Counted from the stretch's first letter, positions 36,405 through 44,903 are shown. The stretch is 64,000 bases of DNA from DATAGF01 sp963813355 (GCA_963813355.1 CAWEYS010000010.1:27402-91401), one strand, 5' to 3'. Numbers and translations: made by a program. The notes: a model not told the origin generated them from the sequence alone.

Positions 36405-36518
36405 GACGCCGCTCCTTCCTCGTGGCCCTCTACCCCCAAGACCCCCTCCTCTGGGAAACGTCGGATCTACTCGTCGCATTCGTTGCGGGCCGCCCCCGCG
36501 GCGTGCTTCGCTGACGCC

Positions 36519-36932
36519 GTGGGCGAGCACCCGGACGGCCTGCAGGACCTGGTCACCCGCGCGGCGATCGGCCGCCGGCTGCACCTCACGCGGGCCCGGG
36601 TCGACCGCGCCGTCGCCTCCGCGGGCTTCCCGCCGCCCATCGGGCGGCTCGGCGCGCTCGTGGTCTGGCGCTGGTCGGACGTCCGTGGCTGGGCCGAGGG
36701 CGCCGAGGGACGCCCCGAGGGCCCCACCCCCGAGGGGATGCGGCTGGCGGGCATCCGCGACCGCTTCCGCGGGGCGGGCTTCCGCCTCAAGATCGCCCCC
36801 GACGCCGCCGGCGGCTGGCAGGCGGTGATGGTCGCGCCCGGACGGCGGTCAACGACGGGCCAGGTCTTCCGTGGCGGCACCGCCATCGAGGCGGCCGAGC
36901 GGGCGCTGGAATGGCTGGAGACCCACCATTGA
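36519..36932 (+). CDS. Small protein with predicted helix-turn-helix start
   Basis: 137 residues from GTG 36519. The first part (LVTRAAIGRRLHLTRARVDR, then VASAGFPPPIGRLGALVVWR and WSDVRGW) reads like the winged HTH of AlpA/excisionase-type proteins: recognition helix, PxPIG turn, W-x-x-x-DVxxW. The second part (GAGFRLKIAPDAAGGWQAVM ... TAIEAAERALEWLETH) resembles a small beta-alpha domain. It may be a DNA-binding regulator. The divergent small gene at 36210-36404 shares its upstream region. Confidence 0.6.
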   Translation: MGEHPDGLQDLVTRAAIGRRLHLTRARVDRAVASAGFPPPIGRLGALVVWRWSDVRGWAEGAEGRPEGPTPEGMRLAGIRDRFRGAGFRLKIAPDAAGGWQAVMVAPGRRSTTGQVFRGGTAIEAAERALEWLETHH

Positions 36933-37078
36933 CGGCGCGTGGCGGATGTCACTAACGGCACACCCGTACATCGGCGGATGCGGGTCGCTCCTTAACCCAC
37001 GGGTCACGGCGCCCTTCCCGACCGGATCCGTCACGTTTGACCGCCGCGCGGCGCGCGGGCCGGCGTAGACTCGCCCCG

Positions 37079-37315
37079 ATGGAAGCCCTGCTCGCAGCCG
37101 TCGCCGCCGCGGGGATCTCGGGGGTCGTGGCCTTCGCGATCTACGCGTTCCACGCGATGAGGGCGGACTTCAACGGCCTGCGCTCTGAGTTCAACGGGCT
37201 GCGCTCCGAGTTCAACGGCCTGCGCTCCGAGTTCAACGGCCTCCGGGAGGAGATGCGCCAGGGCTTCGCCGACCTGCGGGCCGAGATCGCCCGCATCGAG
37301 CGCGCGCCCCGCTGA
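37079..37315 (+). CDS. Membrane-anchored coiled-coil protein with FNGLRSE repeats
   Basis: 78 residues: one N-terminal helix (LLAAVAAAGISGVVAFAIYA), then ADFNGLRSEFNGLRSEFNGL and on to a charged helix (EEMRQGFADLRAEIARIERA). The seven-residue unit FNGLRSE is repeated nearly four times and keeps the heptad spacing of a coiled coil, so the protein probably forms a trimer or dimer stalk inside the cell. Similar short proteins with DUF1640- or hemolysin-XhlA-like coils exist, but I assign no family. Confidence 0.65.
   Translation: MEALLAAVAAAGISGVVAFAIYAFHAMRADFNGLRSEFNGLRSEFNGLRSEFNGLREEMRQGFADLRAEIARIERAPR
37169..37249 (+). repeat. In-frame 21-bp tandem repeat, about 3.9 copies
   Basis: Units start at 37169, 37190, 37211 and 37232 (the last partial). 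The 21-base unit begins TTCAACGGCCTGCGCTC and copies differ at only one to three positions, mostly synonymous, so the duplication looks recent or is held by recombination. It encodes the FNGLRSE heptads. Confidence 0.9.
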
Positions 37316-38068
37316 TCAGAGCCGCCCGGCCTCCAGGACGCGCCGCAGGAACTGACGGGTCTCGGGCGCCTGCGGGTCGCGGAAGATGCGCTCCGGCTCG
37401 CCGCGCTCGAGGATGCGCCCCTCGTGGAGGAAGCAGACCTCGTCGGCGACCTCGCGGGCGAAGCCCATCTCGTGGGTGGCGATCATCATCGTCATCCCCT
37501 CCGCCTTGAGGTCGCGGATCAGCGCGAGCACCTCGCCGACCAGCTCGGGGTCGAGCGCGCTGGTCACCTCGTCGAGCAGCAGGGCGCGCGGTCGGGTGGC
37601 GAGTGCGCGCACGATCGCCACCCGCTGCTGCTGGCCGCCCGACAGGCGGTCGGGGTAGTCGCCCTCCCGGCCCGCGAGGCCGAAGCGCGCCAGGAGCTCC
37701 CGCGCCCGCTCGCGGGCCTCGGAGCGGGGCGTCCCGTGCGCGCGGACCGGGGCAAGCACCACGTTCTGGAGAACGGTCATGTGGGGGAAGAGGTTGAACG
37801 CCTGGAACACAAGGCCGAGCCGGCGCCTCACCGCCACCGGCCGGCGCGAGGGGTCGGTGATGACCTCGCCGTCGAGGAACACGTCGCCCTCGTCGATGTC
37901 CTCCAGCAGGTCCACGCAGCGCAGCAGGGTCAACTTCCCCGAGCCCGACGCGCCGATGAGGGCGACGGCCCGATGCTCGTCCACGGCCAGGTCGATGCCG
38001 CGCAGCACCTCGCGGTCGCCATAGGCCTTGGTGACCCCGCGCAGCTCGAGGACCGGCGGCGCCCTCAT
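37316..38068 (-). CDS. Polar amino-acid ABC transporter ATPase (GlnQ-like)
   Basis: 250 residues with VTKAYGDREVLRGIDL, QAFNLFPHMTVLQNV, signature LSGGQQQRVAIVRAL, Walker B ALLLDEVTSALDPE and switch His in ATHEMGFA, as in GlnQ/HisP. The Walker A reads GASGSGKLTLL: Leu stands where Ser binds Mg-ATP in the family. Its codon lies in GTCAAC (37929-37934, plus strand); a single G would restore GTCGAC and Ser. In the literal sequence the ATPase should be inactive. Downstream member of the binding-protein/permease/ATPase set. Confidence 0.9.
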   Translation of the reverse strand: MRAPPVLELRGVTKAYGDREVLRGIDLAVDEHRAVALIGASGSGKLTLLRCVDLLEDIDEGDVFLDGEVITDPSRRPVAVRRRLGLVFQAFNLFPHMTVLQNVVLAPVRAHGTPRSEARERARELLARFGLAGREGDYPDRLSGGQQQRVAIVRALATRPRALLLDEVTSALDPELVGEVLALIRDLKAEGMTMMIATHEMGFAREVADEVCFLHEGRILERGEPERIFRDPQAPETRQFLRRVLEAGRL

Positions 38069-38126
38069 CCGACGAGCGCCGCCGCCCGCCGAGAGGCGGC
38101 GAGGGCGAGGAGGATGTGTCGGGGTC

Positions 38127-38990
38127 TCACGCGACGACGGCGAGCTGGCGCCGGCGCGCCTTGGCCTGTTGGTGGTCGACCACGCGCGCGAGCGGCACGG
38201 TCACCAGGAGGTACAGGAGCGCCGCGGCCAGGAAGGGCGTGTAGTTGAAGTCCGACGCGGCCTCGATCTGGGCGACCCGAAAGGCCTCCTGGGGGCCGAG
38301 GATCGAGACCAGCGCCACGTCCTTCTGCAGCGAGATGAAGTCATTGAGGAGCGGCGGCACCACCCGCCGCACCGCCTGGGGGACGATCACGTGGCGCATG
38401 GCCTGGTGCTCCGTCAGCCCGACCGCCAGCGCCCCCGCCCGCTGGCTCGGGTGCACCGAGTCGAGCCCGGCGCGGTAGACCTCGGCCACGTAGGCCGTGT
38501 AGCAGAGCGCCAGGCCGATGCCGCCGAGCACGACGGGGTCGGTCGGGAGGCCCGCGAGGCCGAGCGCCGGGATGCCGAAGCCGATCAGGTAGACGACGAG
38601 GATCACCGGCACGCCGCGCATCACGTCGGTGTAGACCGTCGCCAGCAGGCGCAGCGGGAACAGGGCCGGCATGCGGCTGATGCGGCAGATCGCGACGAGC
38701 AGCCCGAGCACCAGCACGACCGCCTCCACGGCGAGGAAGAGCTTGACGTCGAGCCAGAAGCCGCGCGCCACGGCGGGGAACGACTCCACGAAGACGTCCC
38801 AGTTGAAGAAGGTCTGCTGGACGTCGTCCCAGCCCGGGCTGCTGACCACGAGCGCGGCGAGCCCGCCCAGCACGATCACGGTCGAGAGGGCCGCGACCAC
38901 GATGCCGCGGCGGGCGTGGCGGCGCCGGGCCGCCTCGCGGGCGACCCGGCGCTCTGCCGCGGTGGTCAGCGGGGGCGGGGCGGCCTCCAT
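38127..38990 (-). CDS. Polar amino-acid ABC transporter permease
   Basis: 287 residues: a basic N-terminus, an extra first helix, then the HisM/GlnP-type permease domain (GFWLDVKLFLAVEAVVLVLG; VMRGVPVILVVYLIGFGIPA; YTAYVAEVYRAGLDSVHPSQ with the EAA loop GALAVGLTEHQAMRHVIVPQ). It passes substrate across the membrane for the ATPase 58 bases downstream, fed by the binding protein 18 bases upstream. Confidence 0.9.
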   Translation of the reverse strand: MEAAPPPLTTAAERRVAREAARRRHARRGIVVAALSTVIVLGGLAALVVSSPGWDDVQQTFFNWDVFVESFPAVARGFWLDVKLFLAVEAVVLVLGLLVAICRISRMPALFPLRLLATVYTDVMRGVPVILVVYLIGFGIPALGLAGLPTDPVVLGGIGLALCYTAYVAEVYRAGLDSVHPSQRAGALAVGLTEHQAMRHVIVPQAVRRVVPPLLNDFISLQKDVALVSILGPQEAFRVAQIEAASDFNYTPFLAAALLYLLVTVPLARVVDHQQAKARRRQLAVVA

Positions 38991-39008
38991 CGCCCGGCCT
39001 CCGGCCCG

Positions 39009-39878
39009 TTACTCCAGATCCAGCACCGGCGCCTCGGCGCCGATCCATTGCTCGGTGATCTGGTCGAGCTCACCCGAGGCGCGCATCGCGCCGAGGGCCT
39101 CGTTCACGCACGGCGTCAGCCGCGAGCCCTTGGCCAGCACGACGCCCCAGTCGTCGCCGCCGGGCGCGGGGAACTGCCCGACCACCTTGGAGCCCTCGAC
39201 CTCGACATCCCGGAGGTAGATCGCGGTCGGAAGGTCGACCACGATCGCGTCGACCTGCTTCGACTTCAGCGCCCGCACGGTGTCGTTGGAGTCGTTGAAG
39301 ACCTGCGGCTGCTGCGACGGGTCGATGACCGACTCGAGGGCGTCGAGGCTGGTGGTGCCGACCTGGACGCCGAACTGGGCCTCCTTGAGTTCGGCCACGC
39401 TGGTGGCGTTCGCGAAGGGCGAGCCGGCGGGCACGAGGACCGCCTGGGGCGTCGTGTAGTACGGCTCGGAGAAGTCCACCTGCTGCGCGCGCTGGGGGGT
39501 GATCGAGATCTGGTTGATGTCGAAGTCGAAGCGCTTGGGCCCCGGCGCGTAGGAGGAGTTGAAGGGCACGACGACCCAGTTGACCTGGCTGTCGGTGAAG
39601 CCCAGCCGGTCGGCGATGCCGTACGCGACGGCGCTCTCGAAGCCCTGCCCGTTCGAGGGATCGTCGTCGACGAAGTACGGCGGGAAGGCCGGCTTGTCCG
39701 TGCCGAGGGTCAGGACGCCCGCCTCGATCGTGTCGAGGTCGTCCTTGATGCAGGAGGTCTCGATCGTCCCGGTGGCCGCCTGCTCGGCCTCGTCGCCTTC
39801 GTCGTCGCCGCACGCCGCCAGCGTCGTCATGAGCGCGACGAGCGCCAGCAGCGCGAGCAGCAGCCGTGTCCGGGGCAT
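39009..39878 (-). CDS. Amino-acid ABC transporter substrate-binding lipoprotein
   Basis: 289 residues. Lipoprotein signal LLLALLALVALMTTLAACGD, then a type 3 solute-binding domain: GVLTLGTDKPAFPPYFVDDD, FDFDINQISITPQRAQQVDF, SEPYYTTPQAVLV, VQVGTTSLDALE and the C-terminal WIGAEAPVLDLE. It captures an amino acid or similar polar solute outside the membrane. First gene of the importer operon. Confidence 0.92.
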   Translation of the reverse strand: MPRTRLLLALLALVALMTTLAACGDDEGDEAEQAATGTIETSCIKDDLDTIEAGVLTLGTDKPAFPPYFVDDDPSNGQGFESAVAYGIADRLGFTDSQVNWVVVPFNSSYAPGPKRFDFDINQISITPQRAQQVDFSEPYYTTPQAVLVPAGSPFANATSVAELKEAQFGVQVGTTSLDALESVIDPSQQPQVFNDSNDTVRALKSKQVDAIVVDLPTAIYLRDVEVEGSKVVGQFPAPGGDDWGVVLAKGSRLTPCVNEALGAMRASGELDQITEQWIGAEAPVLDLE

Positions 39879-39947
39879 GCGCCTCTCCCTGCGTCCGGGG
39901 ATGACGGCGGAATCGTAGTCCGCGCCGCGGACGCCCCGCCAGGCCCG

Positions 39948-40770
39948 TCAGTCGACCAGCTTGCGGGTCATGCCCCAGACGGCCAGCCGCCACATCGCCA
40001 GGCCGAAGGCGATCAGGACCCCGGCGTGGACCAGGTCGGCCCAGCCCTCCCAGCCGAACACGGCGTCGCGGACCAGCTCGACGCAGTGGTAGAGCGGATT
40101 CAGCTGGGCGAGCACCTGCGCCCACTCGGGCAGCTCGTCGATGGGGAAGAACGTGCCCGCCACCAGGAAGAGCGGCGTCAGCACGGCGCTGATGATGTAG
40201 CTGAAGTTCTCGAACGAGTCCATGCGCGAGGCGATGGCGATCCCGAACCCGGCCCAGCCGAAGCCGGCCACGCACGCGATGAACGGCACCGCGAGCATCC
40301 CCCAGCTCGGGGGCAGCCCGAAGCACATCGCCACGAGCATCGGCACGCAGCCGTAGACGCCCGCCCGGACCGCGATCCAGACGGCCTCCGCCGTGACCAG
40401 CTCCTCGCTGTTCAACCGGCGCCGCGAGGATCGCGTCGTAGGTGCGCTGGTACTGGCGCTTGACGAGCGTGCCGAACATCGCCGGGAAGGCCGACGAGAA
40501 GAGCACCGCGGTCGCCACCGTCCCCGTCCCGACGAACTCGACGTAGGGGTACCCGCCGACCTCCGACACGAGCGAGCCGAAGCCGAAGCCGAACGCCAGC
40601 AGGTAGATCGTCGGCTCGACGGTCGACGAGAAGGTGGTGGAGCGCCAGTAGGACGAGAAGTTGATGACCTCGCGCACCAGCACGCCGGCCAGCGCCGGGC
40701 CCTCGAGCCGCCGCAGCCGGCGCTGCGGGGGCGCCGCCGGCGCGCGGCCGGCCTGCGACAGCGTGCTCAC
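39948..40770 (-). CDS. ABC-2 type exporter permease (frameshifted near 40413)
   Basis: GTG 40770 overlaps the ATPase stop. The first frame gives REVINFSSYWRSTTFSSTVE, PTIYLLAFGFGFGSLV and YQRTYDAILAAPV; then at GTTCAAC (40410-40416) the frame changes and continues SEELVTAEAVWIAVRAGVYG ... NFSYIISAVLTPLFLVAGTF, FPIDELPEWAQVLAQLNPLY, to TGA at 39948. With GTCGAC at that point the join reads AAPVDSEELV, the usual sequence of NodJ/DrrB-like permeases. An intact protein would have about 274 residues and six helices. It forms an exporter with the next gene. Confidence 0.85.
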
Positions 40771-41657
40771 GCGATCTCCTCGCCCGTGAGGAGCACGAAC
40801 ACGTCCTCGAGGTTGGCCGGCCGGCGGTGGCCGTCCGGCACCTCGCCGTTGACCCCCTCGGGCGACAGCACCGCGACCGAGGTCCCGGTGCGGCGCGTGC
40901 GCAGGCCGGCGGCCGCCGCCACGGCCTCCACCTCGTGGAGGCGCGCCGGCGGGCCGTAGACCTCCACCGCCTCCGGGCCGGCGTGCTCGGCGATCAGCCG
41001 CGAGGGCGGGCCGACGGCGACCGCGCGCCCGGCGGACATGATGGTCACGGTGTCGGCCAGGCGCTCGGCCTCCTCGATGTAGTGCGTCGACATCAGGATC
41101 GTCACGCCGTCGGCGCGCAGCCCGTCGATGAGGGCCCACAGCTCCTGCCGCACCTGGGGATCGAGGCCCACCGTGGGCTCGTCGAGCAGGACCAGCCGCG
41201 GCCGGTGCACGAGGGAGCGCGCGATCAGCAGCCGCCGCCGCATCCCGCCCGAGAGCTTGTCAACGCGCGTCCCGCGGCGGTCGGAGAGGTTGGCGATCGC
41301 CAGCGCCCGCTCGACCGCCGCGCGCCGCTCCCCGCGCGGGACGCGGTAGAGGTGGGTGAAGACGATCAGGTTCTGCTCGACCGTCAGCGTGGTGTCGAGG
41401 TTGTCGAGCTGCGGGACCACCCCGAGCTGCGCGCGCGCCTGCTTCGACTCCCCGGGGAGCCGGAACCCGAGCACCTCGAGCTCGCCCTCGTCGGCGACCG
41501 CCTGGGCCGTCAGCAGCCGCATGGTGGTCAACTTGCCGGCGCCGTTCGGGCCCAGCAGACCGACGCAGGTCGCCTCCGGGACCTCCAGGTCGAGCCCGGC
41601 GACGGCGGTGATCGCCCCGTAGCGCTTGACGACTCCGCTCAACCGGATCGCGAGCAT
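40767..41657 (-). CDS. ABC-2 exporter ATPase (NodI/DrrA-like)
   Basis: 296 residues: VVKRYGAITAVAGLDLEVPE, signature LSGGMRRRLLIARSLVHRPR, Walker B LVLLDEPTVGLDPQ, switch His in MSTHYIEEAERLAD, plus the C-terminal extension typical of DrrA/NodI exporters. Walker A reads GPNGAGKLTTM with Leu in place of Ser/Thr; the codon lies in GTCAAC (41527-41532), again one base from GTCGAC. As written it could not bind Mg-ATP normally. Likely exports a lipid, polysaccharide or drug. Confidence 0.9.
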   Translation of the reverse strand: MLAIRLSGVVKRYGAITAVAGLDLEVPEATCVGLLGPNGAGKLTTMRLLTAQAVADEGELEVLGFRLPGESKQARAQLGVVPQLDNLDTTLTVEQNLIVFTHLYRVPRGERRAAVERALAIANLSDRRGTRVDKLSGGMRRRLLIARSLVHRPRLVLLDEPTVGLDPQVRQELWALIDGLRADGVTILMSTHYIEEAERLADTVTIMSAGRAVAVGPPSRLIAEHAGPEAVEVYGPPARLHEVEAVAAAAGLRTRRTGTSVAVLSPEGVNGEVPDGHRRPANLEDVFVLLTGEEIA

Positions 41658-41719
41658 CCGGCGAGGGTAGCGGGCTCGGGCGGGTGAGCGCCGCCCGCGG
41701 AGCGGGCAGGATTACCGGC

Positions 41720-42145
41720 GTGGGCGACCTCGTCGAGACGATCACCCGCGGCAACGTGATCGAGGTCAAGGTGATCCTGGCCTCGGTGGTCCTCGCGCTC
41801 GCCGTCTACCAGCTCGTCCTGATCGCGGTCGGCTACGGGGTGATGCGGCCGTCCTTCCTGAGCTCGCGCGCCGCCTCGTTCGCCCACCGCGCCCTCGGGG
41901 ACGTGATCGCCGTCCTCCTGGTCGTCGTGGCGATCATGTGCCTCTCGTACTTCGGGCTGGAGGACGACGCCGGCGCGCACGTCGTCGCGGCGAGCGCCCT
42001 GCTCGTCGTGCTCGCGCTCAAGATCATGGTGCTCCGCCGCTGGCACCGGCTCGGCCGGCTGCTGCCGCTCCTCGGCGCCTGCGTCTTCGTGCTGCTCGCC
42101 CTCACCTGGGCGACGTCGGCCGGCGACCTCCTGGCGGACCGATGA
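41720..42145 (+). CDS. Four-helix membrane protein upstream of ndh
   Basis: About 141 residues from GTG 41720, with four hydrophobic helices (VILASVVLALAVYQLVLIAV; ALGDVIAVLLVVVAIMCLSY; AGAHVVAASALLVVLALKIM; LGRLLPLLGACVFVLLALTW). GTG 41684 is in frame as an alternative start. The helices and few loops suggest a cytochrome-b-like or DUF6529-like membrane protein, but no heme ligands are clear. It overlaps the next gene by four bases and leads into the NADH dehydrogenase. Confidence 0.65.
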   Translation: MGDLVETITRGNVIEVKVILASVVLALAVYQLVLIAVGYGVMRPSFLSSRAASFAHRALGDVIAVLLVVVAIMCLSYFGLEDDAGAHVVAASALLVVLALKIMVLRRWHRLGRLLPLLGACVFVLLALTWATSAGDLLADR

Positions 42146-42366
42146 CGCGCCAGGTCCTCGGCTCGCTGCTCGTCGCCCTGCTCATCGTCGTCGTTACGAT
42201 CGTCGTCGTGACCGCCCGCCTGGGAACCACCAGCACGGCCGAGCTGGAGCTGCGCGAGGAGCTCCAGGAGGAGCGCATCGAGCTGGAGGAGGAGCGCCTG
42301 AAGGAGCGCGAGGAGCTCCGCGAGGAGCGGGGCGGGGGTCGCGAGGACCGGGGCGGCCCGGGATGA
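42142..42366 (+). CDS. Single-helix protein with Glu-rich coiled-coil tail
   Basis: 74 residues: an N-terminal membrane helix (VLGSLLVALLIVVVTIVVVT) followed by an extremely charged helix (ELREELQEERIELEEERLKE), ending in Gly/Arg. Both ends overlap neighbours by four bases (ATGA), so it is translated with the membrane protein before it and ndh after it. No family recognised; perhaps a scaffold or anchor for the peripheral NADH dehydrogenase. Confidence 0.6.
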   Translation: MTRQVLGSLLVALLIVVVTIVVVTARLGTTSTAELELREELQEERIELEEERLKEREELREERGGGREDRGGPG

Positions 42367-43679
42367 GCCGGCGGGTGGTCGTGATCGGGGGCGGCTTCGG
42401 CGGCCTCGCGGCGGTCCGCGGGCTGCGACGGGCGCGGGCCGAGGTGGTCCTGATCGACCGGCGCAACTTCCACCTCTTCCAGCCGCTGCTCTACCAGGTC
42501 GCCACCGGCAGCCTGACCGCCGGCGAGATCGCCTCGCCCCTGCGCTCCCTGCTGAAGCGGCGGGAGGACGTCCGCGTGGTGCTGGGCACGGTCGCGTCGA
42601 TCGACCTCGAGGCCCGCGAGGTCACCGTCGACCCGGTGGGCGACCGCGACGCCGAGGTCATCCCGTACGACGTCCTGATCGCCGCCGCCGGGGCCGGGCA
42701 CGCCTACTTCGGCCACGACGAGTGGGAGCCGCTCGCGCCCGGCCTCAAGAGCCTCGAGGACGCGATCGAGATCCGGCGCCGCATCCTCACCGCGTTCGAG
42801 GCCGCCGAGGCCGACGACCACCCGGACCGCCGGGCGGCGTGGCTCACGTTCCTGGTCGTCGGCGCAGGGCCGACCGGCGTGGAGCTGGCCGGCCAGATCG
42901 GCGAGATCGCGCGCGACACCCTGCGGCGCGACTTCCGCTCGATCGACCCGGGATCGGCGCGCATCCTGCTGCTCGAGGGCGCCGACCGGGTCCTGACGGC
43001 GTTCGACCCGCGCCTGTCGGCCCGCGCGGAGCGGGCGCTCGGCGAGCTGGGCGTCGCCGTGTCCGTCGGCGCGCTCGTGAGCGGGGTCGACGCGACCGGC
43101 GTCACGGTGGCTTACGGCGACGGGACCACCGAGCACATCCCGGCCCGGACGGTGATCTGGGCCGCCGGCGTCCAGGCGTCCGGCCTCGCCCGCCTGCTCG
43201 CCGAGGCGAGCGGCGCCGAGACCGACGGGGCCGGGCGCGTCACCGTGGGCCCGGACCTCACGCTGCCCGGCCACCCGGAGGTGCTCGCGCTCGGGGACAT
43301 GGTGCGCGTCGCCGACGGGAAGGGCGGCGTCCTCCCCCTCCCCGGCGTCGCGCCGGTCGCGCTGCAGCAGGGCCGCTATGCGGCGGGCGCAGTGCGCCGC
43401 CTGCTGGCGGGAGACGCGCCGCCGCCGCCCTTCCGCTACCGGGACAAGGGCAACCTCGCCACCATCGGGCGCCTGCGCGCGGTCGGCGAGATCAAGGGGG
43501 TGCGCCTGAGCGGATTCCCCGCCTGGGCCGGGTGGCTCGGGATCCACCTCTTCTACCTGACGGGGCTACAGAACCGTGTGCTGGTGATGATCCGCTGGGC
43601 GGTCAGCTTCCTCACGCACGGCCGCGGGGCGCGGCTGATCTCGCCGCCCGACTCGGCCCCGCCCCCCGGGGGCTCCTGA
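42363..43679 (+). CDS. ndh: Type II NADH:quinone oxidoreductase
   Basis: 438 residues. FAD-binding VVVIGGGFGGLAAVRGL at the N-terminus, then LFQPLLYQVATGSLTAGEIA, the NADH-binding FLVVGAGPTGVELAGQIGEI, the ATG motif VIWAAGVQAS, the second FAD contact VLALGDMVRV, and a C-terminal amphipathic region FPAWAGWLGIHLFYLTGLQN for membrane attachment. It passes electrons from NADH to quinone without pumping protons. Third gene in a coupled set with the two small membrane proteins. Confidence 0.93.
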   Translation: MSRRVVVIGGGFGGLAAVRGLRRARAEVVLIDRRNFHLFQPLLYQVATGSLTAGEIASPLRSLLKRREDVRVVLGTVASIDLEAREVTVDPVGDRDAEVIPYDVLIAAAGAGHAYFGHDEWEPLAPGLKSLEDAIEIRRRILTAFEAAEADDHPDRRAAWLTFLVVGAGPTGVELAGQIGEIARDTLRRDFRSIDPGSARILLLEGADRVLTAFDPRLSARAERALGELGVAVSVGALVSGVDATGVTVAYGDGTTEHIPARTVIWAAGVQASGLARLLAEASGAETDGAGRVTVGPDLTLPGHPEVLALGDMVRVADGKGGVLPLPGVAPVALQQGRYAAGAVRRLLAGDAPPPPFRYRDKGNLATIGRLRAVGEIKGVRLSGFPAWAGWLGIHLFYLTGLQNRVLVMIRWAVSFLTHGRGARLISPPDSAPPPGGS

Positions 43680-43683
43680 GCGG

Positions 43684-44073
43684 TCAGGGGGCGCCGGTCT
43701 CGCGGGCCGACTCGACGTCGCTCTGCGGGGGACCGCTCGCGGCGTCCTTCAGGTCGGGCTCGACGCCGTCCGGCACGTCGGGCCCGCCATCGGTCGTCGC
43801 GTCGGCGTGGTCGCCGCCGCTCAGGTCGATCCCGCCGTCGGTCGCCGGCTCGTCCGAGCCGGTGGTGCGTCCGAGCACGGAGCTCTGCAGCTGAGGGTCC
43901 TCGGCCAGCATCTCCCGCGGCGCATCGGATCCCCCGAGCTCGGCGGGGACGATGCCCTCGGCCGACGTCTCCGCCCAGGGGCCCTTCTCCCGTGCCTCGG
44001 CCCGGTCCGGCGTGGTCCCGCCCCGTTGCTCGCTGGGCTTGCGCGTGCCCTGCTCGTGGTCGCTGCCGGCCAT
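43684..44073 (-). CDS. Hydrophilic, probably disordered protein
   Basis: 129 residues, very rich in Gly, Asp, Glu, Ser and Thr, with no hydrophobic core (SDHEQGTRKPSEQRGGTTPD; GGIDLSGGDHADATTDGGPD). Similar acidic disordered proteins accompany stress genes in actinobacteria. Function unknown. It faces ndh tail to tail. Confidence 0.55.
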   Translation of the reverse strand: MAGSDHEQGTRKPSEQRGGTTPDRAEAREKGPWAETSAEGIVPAELGGSDAPREMLAEDPQLQSSVLGRTTGSDEPATDGGIDLSGGDHADATTDGGPDVPDGVEPDLKDAASGPPQSDVESARETGAP

Positions 44074-44186
44074 CGGATCTCCTCGTCGTCGGATGGAACG
44101 CTCAAGGGTTCTCTACCCGTTTTGGGCACCCGCCACCCGCCCGCCGCGGACCGCCGCGGGACGAGGCGCGGGGCCACCCCGGGGGC

Positions 44187-44445
44187 TCAGGCGCGCCGCG
44201 GCCCGTCCGGCTCCTCGGTGACCGCCACGTTGACGGTCGCGCACCGTCCGCAGCGCACGCGCACCTTCTTGGTCATGTAGGCCGCGATCCATCGCCGCGG
44301 CCAGGAGGTTGCCGCACTCGACGCAGACGAAGTCGTCCGGGCCGTTGCCGTGGAAGACCGGGCGATCGGCGTCCTCCTGGATGGCGGTCCCGCCGTCGCG
44401 GGGCACCTCGCCCGGGCGGATCCGTCGCATCACGACCGTCGCCAT
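44187..44445 (-). CDS. Small double-CxxC zinc-ribbon protein (frameshifted)
   Basis: From ATG 44445: MATVVMRRIRPGEVPRDGGT, then FVCVECGNLLAAAMD. At about 44280 the frame shifts by one base and the other frame continues IAAYMTKKVRVRCGRCATVN and VAVTEEPDGPRRA to TGA 44187. Joined, it has CVEC and CGRC, the four Cys of a zinc ribbon. About 85 residues. It is the last gene of the CO dehydrogenase island, 26 bases after coxG, and could be a small metal-handling or redox protein. Confidence 0.6.
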
Positions 44446-44471
44446 CGGTCAGCCGCCCCGTCCGCCCCGGC

Positions 44472-44903
44472 TCAGAGCTCCCCGACCTTCCTGGCGAAGT
44501 CCTGGACGAGCGCGTCGAGCACGCCGGCGACGACCCCCTCCCCCATCGAGGCCGCCTTGCCCGTGATCTGGGCGGTGGTGTGGATGTCCCCCCCGCCCTC
44601 CTTGAGCGCGAACACGATCGTGCCGTTGGCGTGCCCCTGCCCCCCGGCCTCCTTGGACTTCACGCTCAGGACCGCCCGGTGGGCGGCGGGGTCCTTCTCG
44701 ACGATCTCCAGCGTGCCCGCGAAGGTCATCGACATGGCCCCCATCTTGACCAGGATCTGGGCCTTGACCGAGTCGGGCCCGGTCCGCTCGGTGACGCTGG
44801 CGCCCTCCACGCACGGAACCACGCGCTCGAGGTCGGTGATCGTGGCGAAGCTGTCGTCGATCGGCCTCGCCGTCGAGAAGGTGTGGTCGAGCTCCACGGC
44901 CAT
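44472..44903 (-). CDS. coxG: CoxG-like SRPBCC protein
   Basis: 143 residues: MAVELDHTFSTARPIDDSFA, PCVEGASVTERTGPDSVKAQ, ILVKMGAMSMTFAGTLEIVE, and the C-terminal helix VVAGVLDALVQDFARKVGEL. This is the SRPBCC (START-like) fold of CoxG proteins, with a hydrophobic cavity. In mycobacterial CO dehydrogenase CoxG has been linked to membrane attachment and quinone access (recalled, not checked). It belongs to the minus-strand cox island although the plus-strand YceI-like gene interrupts the run. Confidence 0.85.
   Translation of the reverse strand: MAVELDHTFSTARPIDDSFATITDLERVVPCVEGASVTERTGPDSVKAQILVKMGAMSMTFAGTLEIVEKDPAAHRAVLSVKSKEAGGQGHANGTIVFALKEGGGDIHTTAQITGKAASMGEGVVAGVLDALVQDFARKVGEL

Noticed and set aside
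37169..37249. CRISPR-like repeat
   Set aside because: Repeats are contiguous with no spacers and in frame inside a coding region.
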